Shown piece after piece: positions 24,449 to 36,900 of a stretch of 64,000 nt of DNA. The stretch is taken from the NCBI GenBank assembly GCA_026008535.1, contig BRKX01000012.1, forward strand, positions 26,813,848 to 26,877,847, read 5' to 3'. Both the position numbers and the translations under genes were made by a program. Position 1 is the stretch's first letter, and every line of letters starts with the position of its first letter. The notes beneath the pieces were generated by a model that saw nothing but the letters and a program-made list of their open reading frames with translations, ran no database searches and was not told the origin of the DNA. Origin of the DNA: Perilla frutescens. Taxonomy: Eukaryota; Streptophyta; Magnoliopsida; Lamiales; Lamiaceae.

Positions 24449-27417
24449 ATGTACATAAAGCTGGAGCTAATAGAGAATATTAGGGAGGTCTTAGAGCATT
24501 TTGGTGGTCAGGCTACGATCCAGATGTTTAGATCTGGATGTTTTGGACATTTTTTGGACTTTAGGGGGGTAGTATAGCACGCAAGGCGATGCATGCCTTG
24601 ATCTGTCGCAAGGTGCGTGTCCAGGATCCTGCACGCGAGGGTAGAGAGTGTTGATTCTATGTCAATGGAACCACACTTCGCTTTGGGCCCTCAGAGTTCG
24701 CACTGGTGTCAGGTTTACAATTCGGCCCGTCGAACTTCGATCCGAATGCGGCTCATCACATTCCGCCTAACGGCATCTTTTACCGATTATTTGAAGGGAA
24801 AAAGACGACTGTGACACAAATGTATGATAAGTTCACAGATAAGAGGCTACCCAATCACCCTCCAGACTACGTGAAGATTGCGAACATCTTGGTCGTGTAT
24901 CGGATCTTATTTTGCATAGACCCCTCACGCGTGATCGATGGCTGGGTGTGGGCCCTGGTGGAAGATGCTGATGCTTGGAATTCTTTTCCATGGGGGGGGC
25001 TACACATTTCAGATGCTGATGCACTTTATCAGTCTCATCCCCAGAGTTCGACGGGCTATGGACGGAGAGAAGGATGGAGTGTATCATTGGTATGGACCTG
25101 TATGGACCGTTCAGGTAATTAGTTAAATTTACGTTTTATCTACTTGATATTTTAATCAGAAGATATGACAATTTGTTTTACAGACATGGGCCTGTGAGGT
25201 TTTCCCCGAGCTTGGATGTCGGTTGGGCGTCGTTGGAGGCCAGTTGACCACACCTCGCTGCTTGAAGTGGTCATTCTCATCCCGGAGCTCTGATTTCTCT
25301 AGATTATTTGATGGACAGGGAATTTTTTTATATAAATAATTTAGAATATTAAATTTATGTGTTAATATTGACATGGATAATACTCTGATGTAGTTGGATA
25401 TCCAACTGATGGTGCCATCAGCTGATGAGCTTCAGAGACCATACTTTCAGAGTTCGGAGGGAGAGAGTGTACTGGGTGTGAGGTATGTCGCACCTCGAGC
25501 ACCCTCAAAGAAGAAGTTACTTACTAACGTGGCTTGCCGTGTGATCCCGAGGACATACACTAGGTCCTCTGACGTTATGGGCCCATCACGGCCTCGTAGG
25601 AGTACCCGGACTACTCAGCAGCAGGCTCCACAGCAGCATTGATTGATTGATGAGCCAGATGAGGGTGTTGGACCCTCAGAGCAGTGGGTGGGTGAGAAGA
25701 CCTCGGATGAGGATCATCTGTCAGATCCTAGAGTGAGCCCTCCTCGAGCATCCCGACCTAAGCGCCCTAGAAGGACTGAGGAGAAGAGCAGTAGAGAGCC
25801 CCAGATGAGGATGCCGGGGCAACGTCCGGGGAAGTCGTCTGATAGCTGGTTCGGTCGCTTTGTTGATGCCGTTGCTGGAGCTGTAGAAGACCGAGTGATG
25901 CGTCGTGTGGGACAGATGTTTGATACATTTTCTACGCGGATAGAGAACATCATTCAGGATCGACTGCGTAGATCGCCCACCCCGCCTCCCAGAGGGCCAA
26001 CGCCTCCCCCCAGGGAGCCCACACCCCCCAGAGAGCCCACGCCTCCTCCCACAGGGCCCACGCCCCCTAGAGGGCCCACGCCGCCCCCTCTCAGAGGACC
26101 CACGCCCCCTAGAGAGGCCCTTCAGAGTTCAGAGAGAGAGAGAGTGTACTGGGTGTGAAGGATGCCGCACCTCGAGCACCCCCCAGAGGGCCCACACCTC
26201 ACCCCCCTCCTCCCCCCAGACAGGCCACGACTCCTCGTACGAAAGGGGGCAGAGGTAGAGGCAGAGGCAGAGGACGTAGAGGTGGAAGTTCTGTTGCTCA
26301 ATCCTCGGTTGCCCGATCATCTGCTAGTGATTTGACTGGATCTTGTGCGGTTGTCTGCCCATCACGGGGTGTTCATCCACTGTCCGCGACAATGGAGCTT
26401 CTGGAGAGACAGGATCGAGAGAAGTACGTTACTGGTTACGTGGCATTCCGACAGTCGCAGACTCATGATAATGTGTTCCTAATCGCGAACAACACTACAG
26501 CCCACCAGTCACTTTTTGACAGAATTGAGGATTACTCACGGGAGATCGATGCAGAAATCATTGACAATTTCATTCTTGAAGTAGGTCGACAACTGTGTAG
26601 ACAGCAGAGGACTGACGTTGTAGTTTGCTCTACCCATTTATTTGTGAGTTAAAACTTCTCTTTTCATATTCAATTACTTTCTGTGTCATTTTAATTGATA
26701 TGCTAATATGTTTTCTGTAGATGTCACTGAAAGGAGCATGGGCATCACTTCATCCCGATGATATTGAGTGTCGGTACCCGTATGGAGATGATACATATCT
26801 ATGGTGGTTCCCCTCGGATGGCATGAATGATATAATCAAGGGATTAGGTGGCGTCTTTGAGGGTCCGTGGACCAGGGCTGAGCATGTAAGTGATCTTCGA
26901 GTCTACATCATGTTTTATTTATAAGGATTTGTATTTATCTATCTCATAAGCATTACTGTATTTGCAGGTGATCACGATATGCAATGTTGGAGGCCATCAT
27001 TGGGTCACTGTCTGTATATGCTTTCGGACTTGGACTGTCGAGTTGTATGACTCGTTATTATTCAAGATGGACAACCTGAATGACATAGAGGTTGCTGAGA
27101 CGCGTGATCGAGAGTTGGTACCACTTCTTCGTCTACTGCCACGCCTCATGCACGAGGCTGGTTTTTGGAGTGGTCGGACTAGGCCAGCTAGCCATTGCTA
27201 TGCAATGAGGCTGGACAAGTCTATCCCAGATCAGTTTGTACAGTTCGACGGGGTCAGTTATGGCGTTTATGCTATGATGTATGTGGATCGATTGCTTTCC
27301 AGACTTTCTGACTAAGCTGTATCTGAGGATGATATTCGGAGATATCGTTATTCTGTAGCAGTGATGATCTACTCACTCAGCCATTCACGCCGACCCCAGT
27401 TTCGTGGGGGACGTTGA
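24449..27417 (+). pseudogene. DUF1985 - ULP1-like (C48) cysteine protease gene carried by the MULE, broken
   Basis: Probable exons run from an ATG at 24449 through about 25114, 25184-25319, 25394-26644, 26721-26887 and 26968-27417. The N-terminal part matches DUF1985 (HFGGQATIQMF, ALICRK, TTLRFGPSEFALVSGL, VEDADAWNSFPWGG). A proline-rich linker (PTPPPRGPTPPPRE repeats) and an RG-rich stretch follow. The C48 domain at the end has the catalytic His in HHWVTV (26998-27000) and Asp in ELYDS (27049-27051), but the nucleophile position reads Tyr in VSYGVY (27259-27261) where Cys is expected. Breaks: frameshifts in G-runs at 24562-24568 and 24992-24999, another in a GA-run near 26125-26140, stops at 24652, 25640 and 27313. 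Such proteins resemble SUMO proteases; their role in MULEs is not settled. Confidence 0.8.
25436..26190 (+). repeat. Duplicated about 60-bp segment within the ULP-like gene
   Basis: The stretch at 25437-25500 (GAGAGTGTACTGGGTGTGA.. then GCACCTCGAGCACCC) recurs at 26123-26185 with a longer GA run. The second copy shifts the frame and ends the upstream frame. Confidence 0.75.
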
Positions 27418-27703
27418 TATACGTTTATGTTTATCATTACTCGTTTGTTCGATTGATATTAGTTGATGTTTATCATTTGTTCTATTGATATAAGTCTATT
27501 GACACCGTTTGTTCGATTGATATTAGTTGATGTTTATCATTTTTTCTATTGATATAAGTCTATTGACACGTGATTTTAAACTAATCTAAACAAAGTGGAA
27601 TTAACAAAGTAAACGAAGTAAAGTCGCCTGAACAAAGTAGAATTAACATAGATAACAAAGTAAAGTAGAATCCACGAAGCAAACAGGGTAAATGTAGACA
27701 TGA
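27418..27703. repeat. Intergenic of the two MULE genes with short tandem repeats
   Basis: A unit of about 66 bp beginning CGTTTGTTCGATTGATATTAG is present twice (27442-27570), followed by ACAAAGTA-containing short repeats (27585-27690). It lies between two converging genes. Confidence 0.7.
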
Positions 27704-30313
27704 TCAATCTAGATCGGTAGTCTGTCTAGTCGGACACCTGGGACGGGTATGTGTCGTCTCACCACAAACACTACATTTCTTAGGAGCTCTTCTACGTGCA
27801 CCCTCCGTATGCACGTCCTCTGGAGGTGCATTTAAGTCCACACCACTTATTGGGATCTGGGCTGTGCACACTCATCTGTTGTGATCAGGGCCATGACATC
27901 TAGTGCAAACCTGTCTTCGCGAGCTAGATGTTGCCTCAACGCCTCCTCGAGCTCTTGACATCCGAGGATGACCAGCTTGTTTTTTAATAACTGGGGCAAG
28001 CACAAGTGGTGAACCATAAAGTGGCAAAATCCACTCTTCAAGACTGGGTAAGCCCATGATCACTGAGTCGTACATGCTGACTACAGTCTCCGTCTTATAG
28101 CACCTATCCACAAAATCATATATGTGTCCACCGGATAATCTATTTGTGCACAAAAAATCATAGTTAAAAATGATGATGGTTGAGCAAATGGATTCTTAAC
28201 ATTTTAAACTTTAAAGTTGCATACCTGATCGTCGCTGCAGCGTGGCTACATGGGATCAAATCCAGCTCGAACTCACGACAATCGCAGGAATGATGTTGAA
28301 GATCGACCATAAATGACTCTCTGTCAACCTCAACTTTCCACAGGTGTGCTAATGTCGTGCATCGAACAGGAAAACATCGTCCATGCTCAACATTCTTTGA
28401 TAACTTGTTCACAGCTTCTGGAGTCAACACGTGATCCCAACTCTGTGCGGCAGCCCTTCACTCAACAAACCATTCTTCGACAATACGCCTGAACACCTCA
28501 AGCATTGAGCAAATAGACAATCTTCTAGCCCACAGTAGACGAGCATTGAGTGACTCAGCTGCATTAGATGTCATGAAGCTGAAACGCTGTGCGGGACACT
28601 GCGATCGGGACCAATGCTCTGGACCAATTCTACAAAGCTTCTGGTATGTCGGGGTTACCAATTCCAATGCTGACATATGCCTCTGGAATACGTCTGTACG
28701 ATAAGCATAGGCAGCCTCCTTAAACATGGCAATCACATGGGCACCGCACTTCGCCATCTTGTTCTGTAAATGATAATAGCACAAACCGTGTGCTGCTCTT
28801 GGAAAAACGGCTGCTACAGCATTCTTAATGCTTTGGTGCTGATCTGACACAATCAGGAGATCTTCAGTCTCCCCCAGAGTGATATCCAACCGACTCAGGA
28901 ACCACTTCCAAGAATCATCATTCTCGATCGGACTGAGACCAATTGCAATAGGTAATATTTGTTCATTCTCGTCATTCGTCGCAGCAACAAACAGGATTCC
29001 CTTGTTCATCCCCTTCAAGTGTGTCCCATCAATCACGACCACTGGTCGTGAACCCTCCTGAAAAGCTCTGATGCACGGTCCGAGTGCCAAAAACATATAC
29101 TGGAACTGATTTTCAGGGGTAGTCAAAAATTCGTACAACGTCCCGGGGTTCTGCAGCTGCACCGTGTGCAGAAATGCAGGTAATTGCGCATATGACTTAT
29201 CATAGTCTTCATAAATCATCTCAATAGCAATATTCCTCGAGCGCAAAGCGAAACTGTAATCGATCTGAATCCCATACTCGCGTAAAAGCTCAGACATCAT
29301 CTCTTTGGGCTTCAGAACAACCCCCTCATCCACCAGTTTGCGAGCAAAATGTTTTGCAATGACCCGTGCAGGCACTTGGCGTGGAGCAATGCGACTCATA
29401 TCCATGTGGCAAGTGTGAGTGAAGTTGTACTTGTAGATTCTCCAAACAACTCCATCCACAACAGCACACAACCTGAACGGGCACTCCCTGCCATGCTTGC
29501 ACATATAGACCAGTCGTGTCTTGTTTGATCGATATACAACATACTCCACTCGATTCTGCATGTGATAGAGTCCCACAGCTAGGGCCAAATCATCCTTCGT
29601 ACGAAAAATAGCATCCTTGTAAAGTGTGTCAGTATGTGCTGCTGAAGGCTCCCCCCAATTCAGTGGGCCAGCAATGTCCAGATTGGCAAGCGGAACAACC
29701 CAATTGCTCAAGGCCCTCTCAGGAACATCCTCAGACCTAGTATTCGATGATGTTGCTCCTCCCATCATACCCATCAATCGCCATCTACCCCCTGTCGAAC
29801 GAATCCAACCACAAAACTCCGCATACAATGATTCGAGCAAGGTCGATATGTCGTTCTCCTCTTTATCTTCATCACTAGAGGGCATCTCTTCTTCTTCGTC
29901 GACTTCTTCTTCTTCCTCTCCTTCGTGCGGGCCTGCATGATCATCAACATTCTGCTCATCTCTAACCGGATCTCTTTCTTCTAGCACGGTGTCAGGGATG
30001 ACCCTTGAGCTGCTACAACCTCTCTGAACAATATACACAACCATCTCTGAGCTATGTTCGTGGAACAAGTCAAGCAAATCTGCATCATCTTTCAGTCTTG
30101 TCTTTATTGTCTGCCACTATTGGTGCTCGACATCCATGATAACTGGTACTCGACAGATGTGGGATCGGTCTCCAGTAACTCATGAATCTCTCTGATTAGT
30201 GACCTAAAACAGAAACCATCCGATGACATGATGATCTGCTCCTCCACACCATCTACGTATTGAGCTCTCTCCCATCGACCACTATGTCGTACAATAATAC
30301 GATGTCTAACCAT
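27704..30313 (-). pseudogene. mudrA-like MULE transposase, broken
   Basis: Starts at an ATG (30313-30311) and ends at TGA 27704-27706; an intron (28224-28140) separates the SWIM region from the tail. Family features in order: N-terminal MuDR-type region with an acidic run, a Cys/His segment (CKHGRECPFR...HTCHMD), the DDE catalytic core with Asp in VVIDGTHLKG and LIVSDQH and Glu in TSNAAESLNA, the SWIM zinc finger (CDCREFELDLIPCSHA), and two C-terminal CX2CX4HX4C knuckles. Breaks: a frameshift near 30104-30120, an in-frame TGA at 28458-28460 before the SWIM finger, and a TGA inside the first knuckle. The catalytic residues are all still present. Expected activity is cut-and-paste transposition; this copy cannot make the full protein. 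Confidence 0.85.
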
Positions 30314-30339
30314 CTGTCATAACATAAAATTCAAAAATA

Positions 30340-32420
30340 AGCATAACAAATCATCTATCTTAATACACCAATAACGAAATTTAACTATATATAACGAAAG
30401 TTTAATTTTATCAATAACGAATTTTATTTTTTAAACATAACGAAAATTTAATTTTACATTAACAAAAATTTAATTTTTAACACAACGAAAATGTAATTTA
30501 AACATAATGAACATTTAATGTTGCCATAATGAAAGTTAAAGTTCCCAATAACAAAAATTCTCTTATTAACATAACGGAAAATTTAATTTATGAATAACGA
30601 TAATTTAAAAGGAGAAAAACGATAATGAATAATGATAATTAAATACACAATCGTTATAGGCTTTTATAACCATAACGATTATCAATAGTTATCATTATAA
30701 GAAATTAAATAAACAATCGTTATGGGCTTTTATAACCATAACGATTATCAATAGTTATCATTATAGATTTTAATCGTTATCGTTATAAATTTTAATCATT
30801 ATCAATATCTTTTATCGTTATAAATTTTAATGGTTATATCACAAACATATTAAATTATCGTTATTCTTTTAATTAAATTAGCGTTATCTTTGTGATAACG
30901 ATAATAATCTTTGTGATATCTTTTAACTTTCGTTATCATTTTTTAAATAAATGTTATCAATATTTTTTTAACTTTCGTTATTCTTTTTTTAAATAAACAT
31001 TATCATATTTAATTAATCGTTATAACCTATTAATCGTTATTCGTTAATCTTTTGAATCAATAATCGTTATCAATATCTTTTAACTTTCATTATCCTTTTT
31101 TAAATAAATGTTATCAATATTTTCAAACTTTCATTATTTTTTTTTTAAATAAACGTTATGGCTTTTTTAAATTATCGTTATAACTATTAATGGTTCTTCG
31201 TTATTCTTTTTATTTAAGAATCGTTATCAATATCTTTTAGCTTTTGTTATCCTTTTTTAAATAAATGTTATCAATATTTTATAACATTCGTTATTCTTTT
31301 TTAAATAAACGTTATCATATGTAAATCAGCGTTATTACTATTAATCATTATTCATTATTCTTCTTATTCAAGAATCATTACCATTATTTTTTCAAGCTAT
31401 CAATTATGCCTTGTATTTGTATCGTTATCCTTTTAGCCTAACGTTATAGAATTAAAATCAAGAAACCACAACACTAGTAAGGATAAATTTAGATATTACT
31501 TTAGAACTACAAACGTAACAACATATAACCTAATCTAAAAAAAATCATAAGTTTTTTTGCAGAAATAAACTCGAGACGTACCTTTCAAAATTTGAAACCT
31601 TTTACACAGAAATGTCGAGGGTGTTTTGCAGATGAAGACGATGTTGTTTTCTTCAATAATCTTGTGTATCAAGCTCTCGACATATTTCTTCCATTTTCTT
31701 TGAGGTAATTCTACATATTTTTTGTGTTTTGTGTGTTTGGATGTTCCGTATCAAACCCTAACTTCAATATATGCATATTACACCACCAACCTATCTTACT
31801 TATAATTAAATGCATTAAATTAAATTTAATTTCAGTCAACTACTACCTACCTATACAAATACATATTTATGCATTTTACCTACCTCGTTTTGCCGAAGTA
31901 GAAACAAAGAATAATGCATTGATGTTCATTTAATGTTGGCAACTAATACTCAATCGTTATGGGATAAAAATATATATACCATTTCGTTATCATTTCATTT
32001 AGGGTCTATATCATTTCAATCGTTACCTATTGAATGCTTTTCGTTATTCATTATTAAAGTTTCGTTATGTATAATTCAATGCATACGTTATATAGTTGTG
32101 CATTAATAAATGATAATCGTTATACATTTATTAATTCAAAACAAAGCATAACAAATGATAATCATTATGTAACAAATGATAATCATTATGTTAAAGATTA
32201 ATCGTTATCTTATATTTCGTTAATGGCGTAAGTTTTTTTAAAAAAAATCGTTACATGCATATACGTTAGTTTTTTAAATAAAAAATTATTATGGTTATTT
32301 TCATTTTCAAAACGTTAATGGTAGGTCAGTTTTTTAAATAATTTTCGTTACGTGCATTAACGTTAGTTTTTTAAAAAATACGTTATGCTTATTTTCATTT
32401 TTAACAATTTCGTTATTTTA
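30340..32420. repeat. Right arm of the MULE: short-period repeats
   Basis: 30340-30600 repeats AACGAAAATTTAATTTT-type units; 30600-31440 and 31950-32420 repeat ATCGTTAT/CGTTAT with poly-T spacers, sometimes as AACGATAA. A less repetitive stretch (31440-31950) lies between. The same motif classes as in the left arm. Confidence 0.8.
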
Positions 32421-32588
32421 GAGTTTCACAGTTTCTAACCCTTACCCTAAAATTCATGAAATTGGATTTTTATATGTTAGGTGTGTGCATTTATTAGGTA
32501 GTTATTAAAAGTGTAAATAGTACACTTACACAATGATTGGAATGTGGGGACAAGTGTGTTATAGGGGTATTGTAGACATTTACACTCC

Positions 32589-32624
32589 AAATTGCCCAAA
32601 TAACTCCTATAGCCTTATATCTTG
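32589..32624 (-). repeat. Right terminal inverted repeat of the MULE
   Basis: Inverse of 22054-22089; reads AAATTGCCCA then ATAACTCCTATA on the plus strand. Confidence 0.85.
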
Positions 32625-33268
32625 GTTTTTTTTTCCCAATTAATATTTTATTTTGCCTCTTTTTATCCATTTACACTTTCTTTTTCCTTTCTAGTAATCT
32701 GCCACCACATTCTACTAAGATACCTGCTCCAACTACCTTTCCTTATAAAGCTTTTTGCCTCATTATTTATCTATATAAACTATGAATTAATAGTGACATT
32801 TAATTTGTTATCCTTGATCCATTTTCCTTTCATGTAATAGCATTGTTGTATAGTTGTTATTTTTAGCATCTGGAGTTTTGGGTCCCAGTCATGCTTCAAA
32901 TTCTTTTTCCAGGCTGAAGTATTTTTGTCAATCTTCCTCACAATGATGATCATTTTTGCATAACAGATCCAAAGCTTCTGAGCTTATTGAAAATGTTGAT
33001 CTGGGCACAAAACTAGCTTCTTGTAAAGGCTTCTTACCCTTGAATAAATGATTTTTCTACTGCGATACTCAAGGATCCTTCTGTTTGACAGCTGAACTAA
33101 ATGATCGGAGTGTCGTACTTGGAAATTCGGAGGCAATTTCTGCGATAAATTGTGATGATTGTACTTGTGTAAGAGACTGTTGTCTCTGAAACTATTTGTA
33201 TGTGAAATCAAATATTATTTCATTTTTATTCTGAAAAGATTATTAAAATCCATCATGCTCACACAACG
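32625..33268. other. Intergenic with a possible orphan exon
   Basis: Mostly AT-rich. At 32967-33050 an AG acceptor is followed by a frame reading SKASELIENVDLGTKLASC and soon a stop, then 3'-UTR-like sequence. It may be the last exon of a gene displaced by the neighbouring transposons. I do not recognise the peptide. Confidence 0.25.
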
Positions 33269-33957
33269 TGTCACGGGGCGCTTGTAGTGCTTTGCTTAGT
33301 AGCGCATCATGCGGCTAGTAGTCCTCTCTAGACTACGTCCGCCTCACTCTCGAAAGCTTTGCTCGCAAAGCTTGGTGCACGATGACGACGCAATTCACAC
33401 CCTCCGGTGCTTTTAGTGGTCTCGGCAGAGCAAGCAACATATGAACACGATTGATTGCAAAGAAATCTTCATTAATGCAATTTGAATGTAAATTATAGCT
33501 TGGAAGCAATTACAGCACGTGTTGGTCAGAGAGAGGGCGGCTCCTTGCAACGCTCACAGTTAGACAAAAGTTCGCTACTACCTTCTATAATAGGCTTAAA
33601 GAAAAAAATGCTAGCGATGGCACTAGATACAACTAAGCTAAAAAACGATAAAAACGGCCGTGCAAGGCCGTGCTTACAATTATGTACACTACAAAGAAAT
33701 AGCTAGCACACTAGGCAACGATGGAGCTTCGAGCGGGGCATTTGGCGGAGGACCGCCCCGACGGTAGGTTGGTGCTAGTGCTGGTGGCCCAAGTGGGTGC
33801 GGGTGGCCCAGGGTGCTGGGGCGCCAGTCACGGGAGCCTGTCGGGCCTCGACAACAAGGGGCCCGGTATTGCCTATCCCAAGGATCGGGACAAGAGAATG
33901 GAGTTATCCTGGCGTATCCTGGGACAGAGGATAGGATGGGGGTGGCATCCCGTGACA
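33269..33957 (-). repeat. 3' LTR of the gypsy element
   Basis: 689 bp, TG...CA ends with a 9-bp terminal inverted repeat. By coding direction this is the 3' LTR. Confidence 0.93.
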
Positions 33958-33970
33958 GCTCACCCCCTCT
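33958..33970 (-). other. Polypurine tract of the gypsy element
   Basis: AGAGGGGGTGAGC on the minus strand directly abuts the 3' LTR, the expected plus-strand priming site. Confidence 0.75.
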
Positions 33971-33989
33971 GGAGTTGGCGACGTCCTCG

Positions 33990-36900
33990 GCGCCACGGTC
34001 ATCAGGTACGCGTCGATCAGCGGCTGGAACGCCTTGAGGGTTGTCGCTCTCTCCCACGTGCTTTCCTCCTTTGGACAGCCCCCTTACTTCACCAGGTACT
34101 CTCTGTGGAGCTTCTTTCATTTTGCTGCTTCCCGGTGGCAAATGATGGCTTCTGCGATCCGCTTCCCTGTGTCATTGGCCAGACGAAGCTGGGGGTGATC
34201 GGGCATGTTGCGCGTAGCGTCCACTTTATCTGTCTGGAACGGCTTCAGTTGGCTGACGTGGATAACATTGTGGATCCGCCACCATGGGGGCAACTCTACT
34301 CGGTAGGCTACCTTCCCAATGCGCTGGAGAATAGTTAAGGGTCTGATATATTTCGGCATAAACCGGGCGTCCCACCCTCGGGATGCTTTTGAAAGTCGTT
34401 GGTCTGGGACCTTAACCATAATTCGGTCTCCCACTCAATACTCCACAAAACGGCACTTCTGATCTGCGTATTTTTTCATGCACTGTTGTGCTTTCTCCAG
34501 GTAGCTTCGGGCGAGGTTGAGGTTCTACTTCCATTCCAGAGAGAAGCTCTGCGCCGGTGAAACTCTGGCACCTTGTGGGGCGTCAATCGAGTGTGGGAGG
34601 AGTGGTTGCTGCCCGATACATATCTCAAAAGGCGTACCGTTAGTGGTAGAGCACTTTTGGGCATTGAAGCACAGCTAAGCAGCATCCAAGAGCTTCACCC
34701 AGTCCTTCTGATTGGCGCTGACAAAGTGCCGAAGATATTCCTCCAGCATGGAATTGAAGCGCTCCGTCTGCCCGTCGGACTATGGATGAAAGCTCGAGCT
34801 CATATTCAACTTGGACCCGAGAAGTTTGAACAGCTCGGTCCAGAAGTTGCCAGTGAAACGGGAGTCCCGATCACTAACAATATCCCGTGGCAGTCCCCAA
34901 AACTTGACAATGTGCTTAAAGAAGAGTTGAGCTGTCTCTTCTGCTGTGATTGTCTTGGGGGCTGGCACAAAAGTGGTGTACTTCGAGAACCGGTCTACCA
35001 CTACCACAATCGCATCCAAGTCTCCAACCTTGGGTAAACCGGTAATGAAGTCCATCGAAACACTCTCCCATGGTCGTGAGGGTATGGGGAGTGGCTCCAG
35101 TAACCCTGCCTTCTTGTGTCGATCCGTCTTGTCCTGTTGACATACCATGCAAGTGCGGACGAACATCTCAATCTCATCTCGCATCTGTGGCCAGAAGTAC
35201 GTCCTCTGTACGAGGGCTACAGTGCGTTCTTCACCAGGGTGTCCCGCCCAGAGAGTGTCATGACACTCCGCAATGATAGATCTTCGTAGGTCCCCGCCTC
35301 TCGGGACATAGAGGTGGTTCCCTTTTGTCTTCAAAAATCCCTCTTCGAGCCAAAAGTTCCGGGTCTTCTTTTGCTCGACTAGGTTAAGTAGGCCCTGTGC
35401 AGTAGGGTCTTCCTTGGTGAGCTCGCGGATTCGGTTCTTCAGGTCGGTGGTCACTTTGCTGGAGGCAATGGTCGCCACCACCGGTTGATCTTCAAAATCA
35501 GCTCTACGACTTAGGGCGTCAGCGACATGATTGCTAGAGCCTGCCCGGTACTCCAGTGAGAAATTAAACTCTGCAAGCAATTCCTGCCATCTTGCTTGCT
35601 TCGCAGTCAGTTTCGGTTTGGTCAAGAAGTAGCTCACCGCCGTGTTGTCTGTCTTGACCACAAAAGGGAAGCCCAGCAAGTAGTGTCGCCATTGTCTCAA
35701 ACAGTGAACAACAGCCAACAGCTCCTTCTCGTGCACTGGGTAACGTCTTTTGACGTCCTTCAACTTCCGGCTTTCAAAAGCCACGGGGTGCGCTCCCTGA
35801 GTTAGCACTCCGCCGAGGGCAAACTCCGAGGCATCCGTCACCACAACAAAAGGCTTGGTAAGGTCGGGGAGTGCGAGCACAGGGTCGCTCATGATTGTCT
35901 TCTTTAACTTCTCAAAGGCCGACTGTGCTTGGGGCGTCCACTCCCACACTTCGGTTTTCTTCGTCAGATCTGTCAAGGGGCGGGCAATCTCCGAGTACCC
36001 CTTCACGAATCTCCTATAGTAGTTAGCCAGCCCAAGGAACGATCTCACTCTATGAACGTCTTTCGGCGGCTTCCAATCCTCTATTGCTTGGATCTTCTTG
36101 GGATCCATGTGAATCCTTCCTCTCTCAATGATGTGGCCCAGGAACTCGATCTTGTCTTGGCCAAATGAGCACTTTGATGGTTTGGCGTAAAGCTCGTGCT
36201 CGTGCAGTCTAGTGAATACCTTGCGGAGGTGCTCCAGATGCTCTTCAAGGGATTCACTATAAATGACAATATCGTCAAGGTACACCACAACGAACTCGTC
36301 CATGAACCCGTGGAGTACCTGGTTCATTAAAGTGCTGAAGGTGGCGGGGGTGTTCGTCAAACCGAAAGGCATCACTAAGTACTCGTATGTCCCATACCTT
36401 GTCACGATGGTTGTCTTGAACTCATCTCCTTCCTTGATCCGGACCTGCCAGTAACCCGATCTGAGATCGATCTTCGAAAAATATTTTGCCCTGCTGAGGC
36501 GATCAAAGCAATCCGCCACCAATGGTATTGGATATTTGTTCTTCACCGTTAGTTTGTTCAGGGTGCGGTAATCACAACACATCCGTTGTCTGACTTCTTC
36601 TGGAATAATACGGGGGCACCATATGGGGACTTTGCAGGCCGGATTAGCCCGCTCTCGAGCAACTCCTTCAATTGCTTTCTGAGCTCCTCAAGCTCAGGGT
36701 ATGACATTCGATACGGTGCCCGGGCAGGAGGCTTCGTACCCGGCACCATCTCGATCTCGTGGTCGACCACCCTCTTTGGCGGTAGTTTCTTTGGTAGCTC
36801 GTCGGGCATGACGTCCTCAAACTCCCAAAGAATTCTCTTCACGACTTCGGGGATTTTCCCCGACTTTTCTTCGATGTCTTCTACTCGGAGGGTGCACAGG

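Larger units (their letters stand above)
22054..32624. mobile_element. 10.6-kb Mutator-like element carrying a DUF1985/ULP1 gene (Kaonashi-like)
   Basis: Terminal inverted repeats (22054-22089 and 32589-32624) enclose two long AT-rich repeat arms, a plus-strand gene encoding DUF1985 plus a C48 (ULP1-like) protease, and a convergent minus-strand mudrA-like transposase gene. MULEs carrying ULP1-like genes are known in plants (Kaonashi elements in Arabidopsis). Both genes have stops and frameshifts, so this copy is not autonomous. I found no clear 9-11 bp target-site duplication, so the element may extend slightly or its flanks may have diverged. Confidence 0.85.

Noticed and set aside
33689..34338. 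Long frames on both strands across the 3' LTR and polypurine tract
   Set aside because: They span the LTR boundary, are antisense or GC-driven, and recur in the other LTR; no domain.
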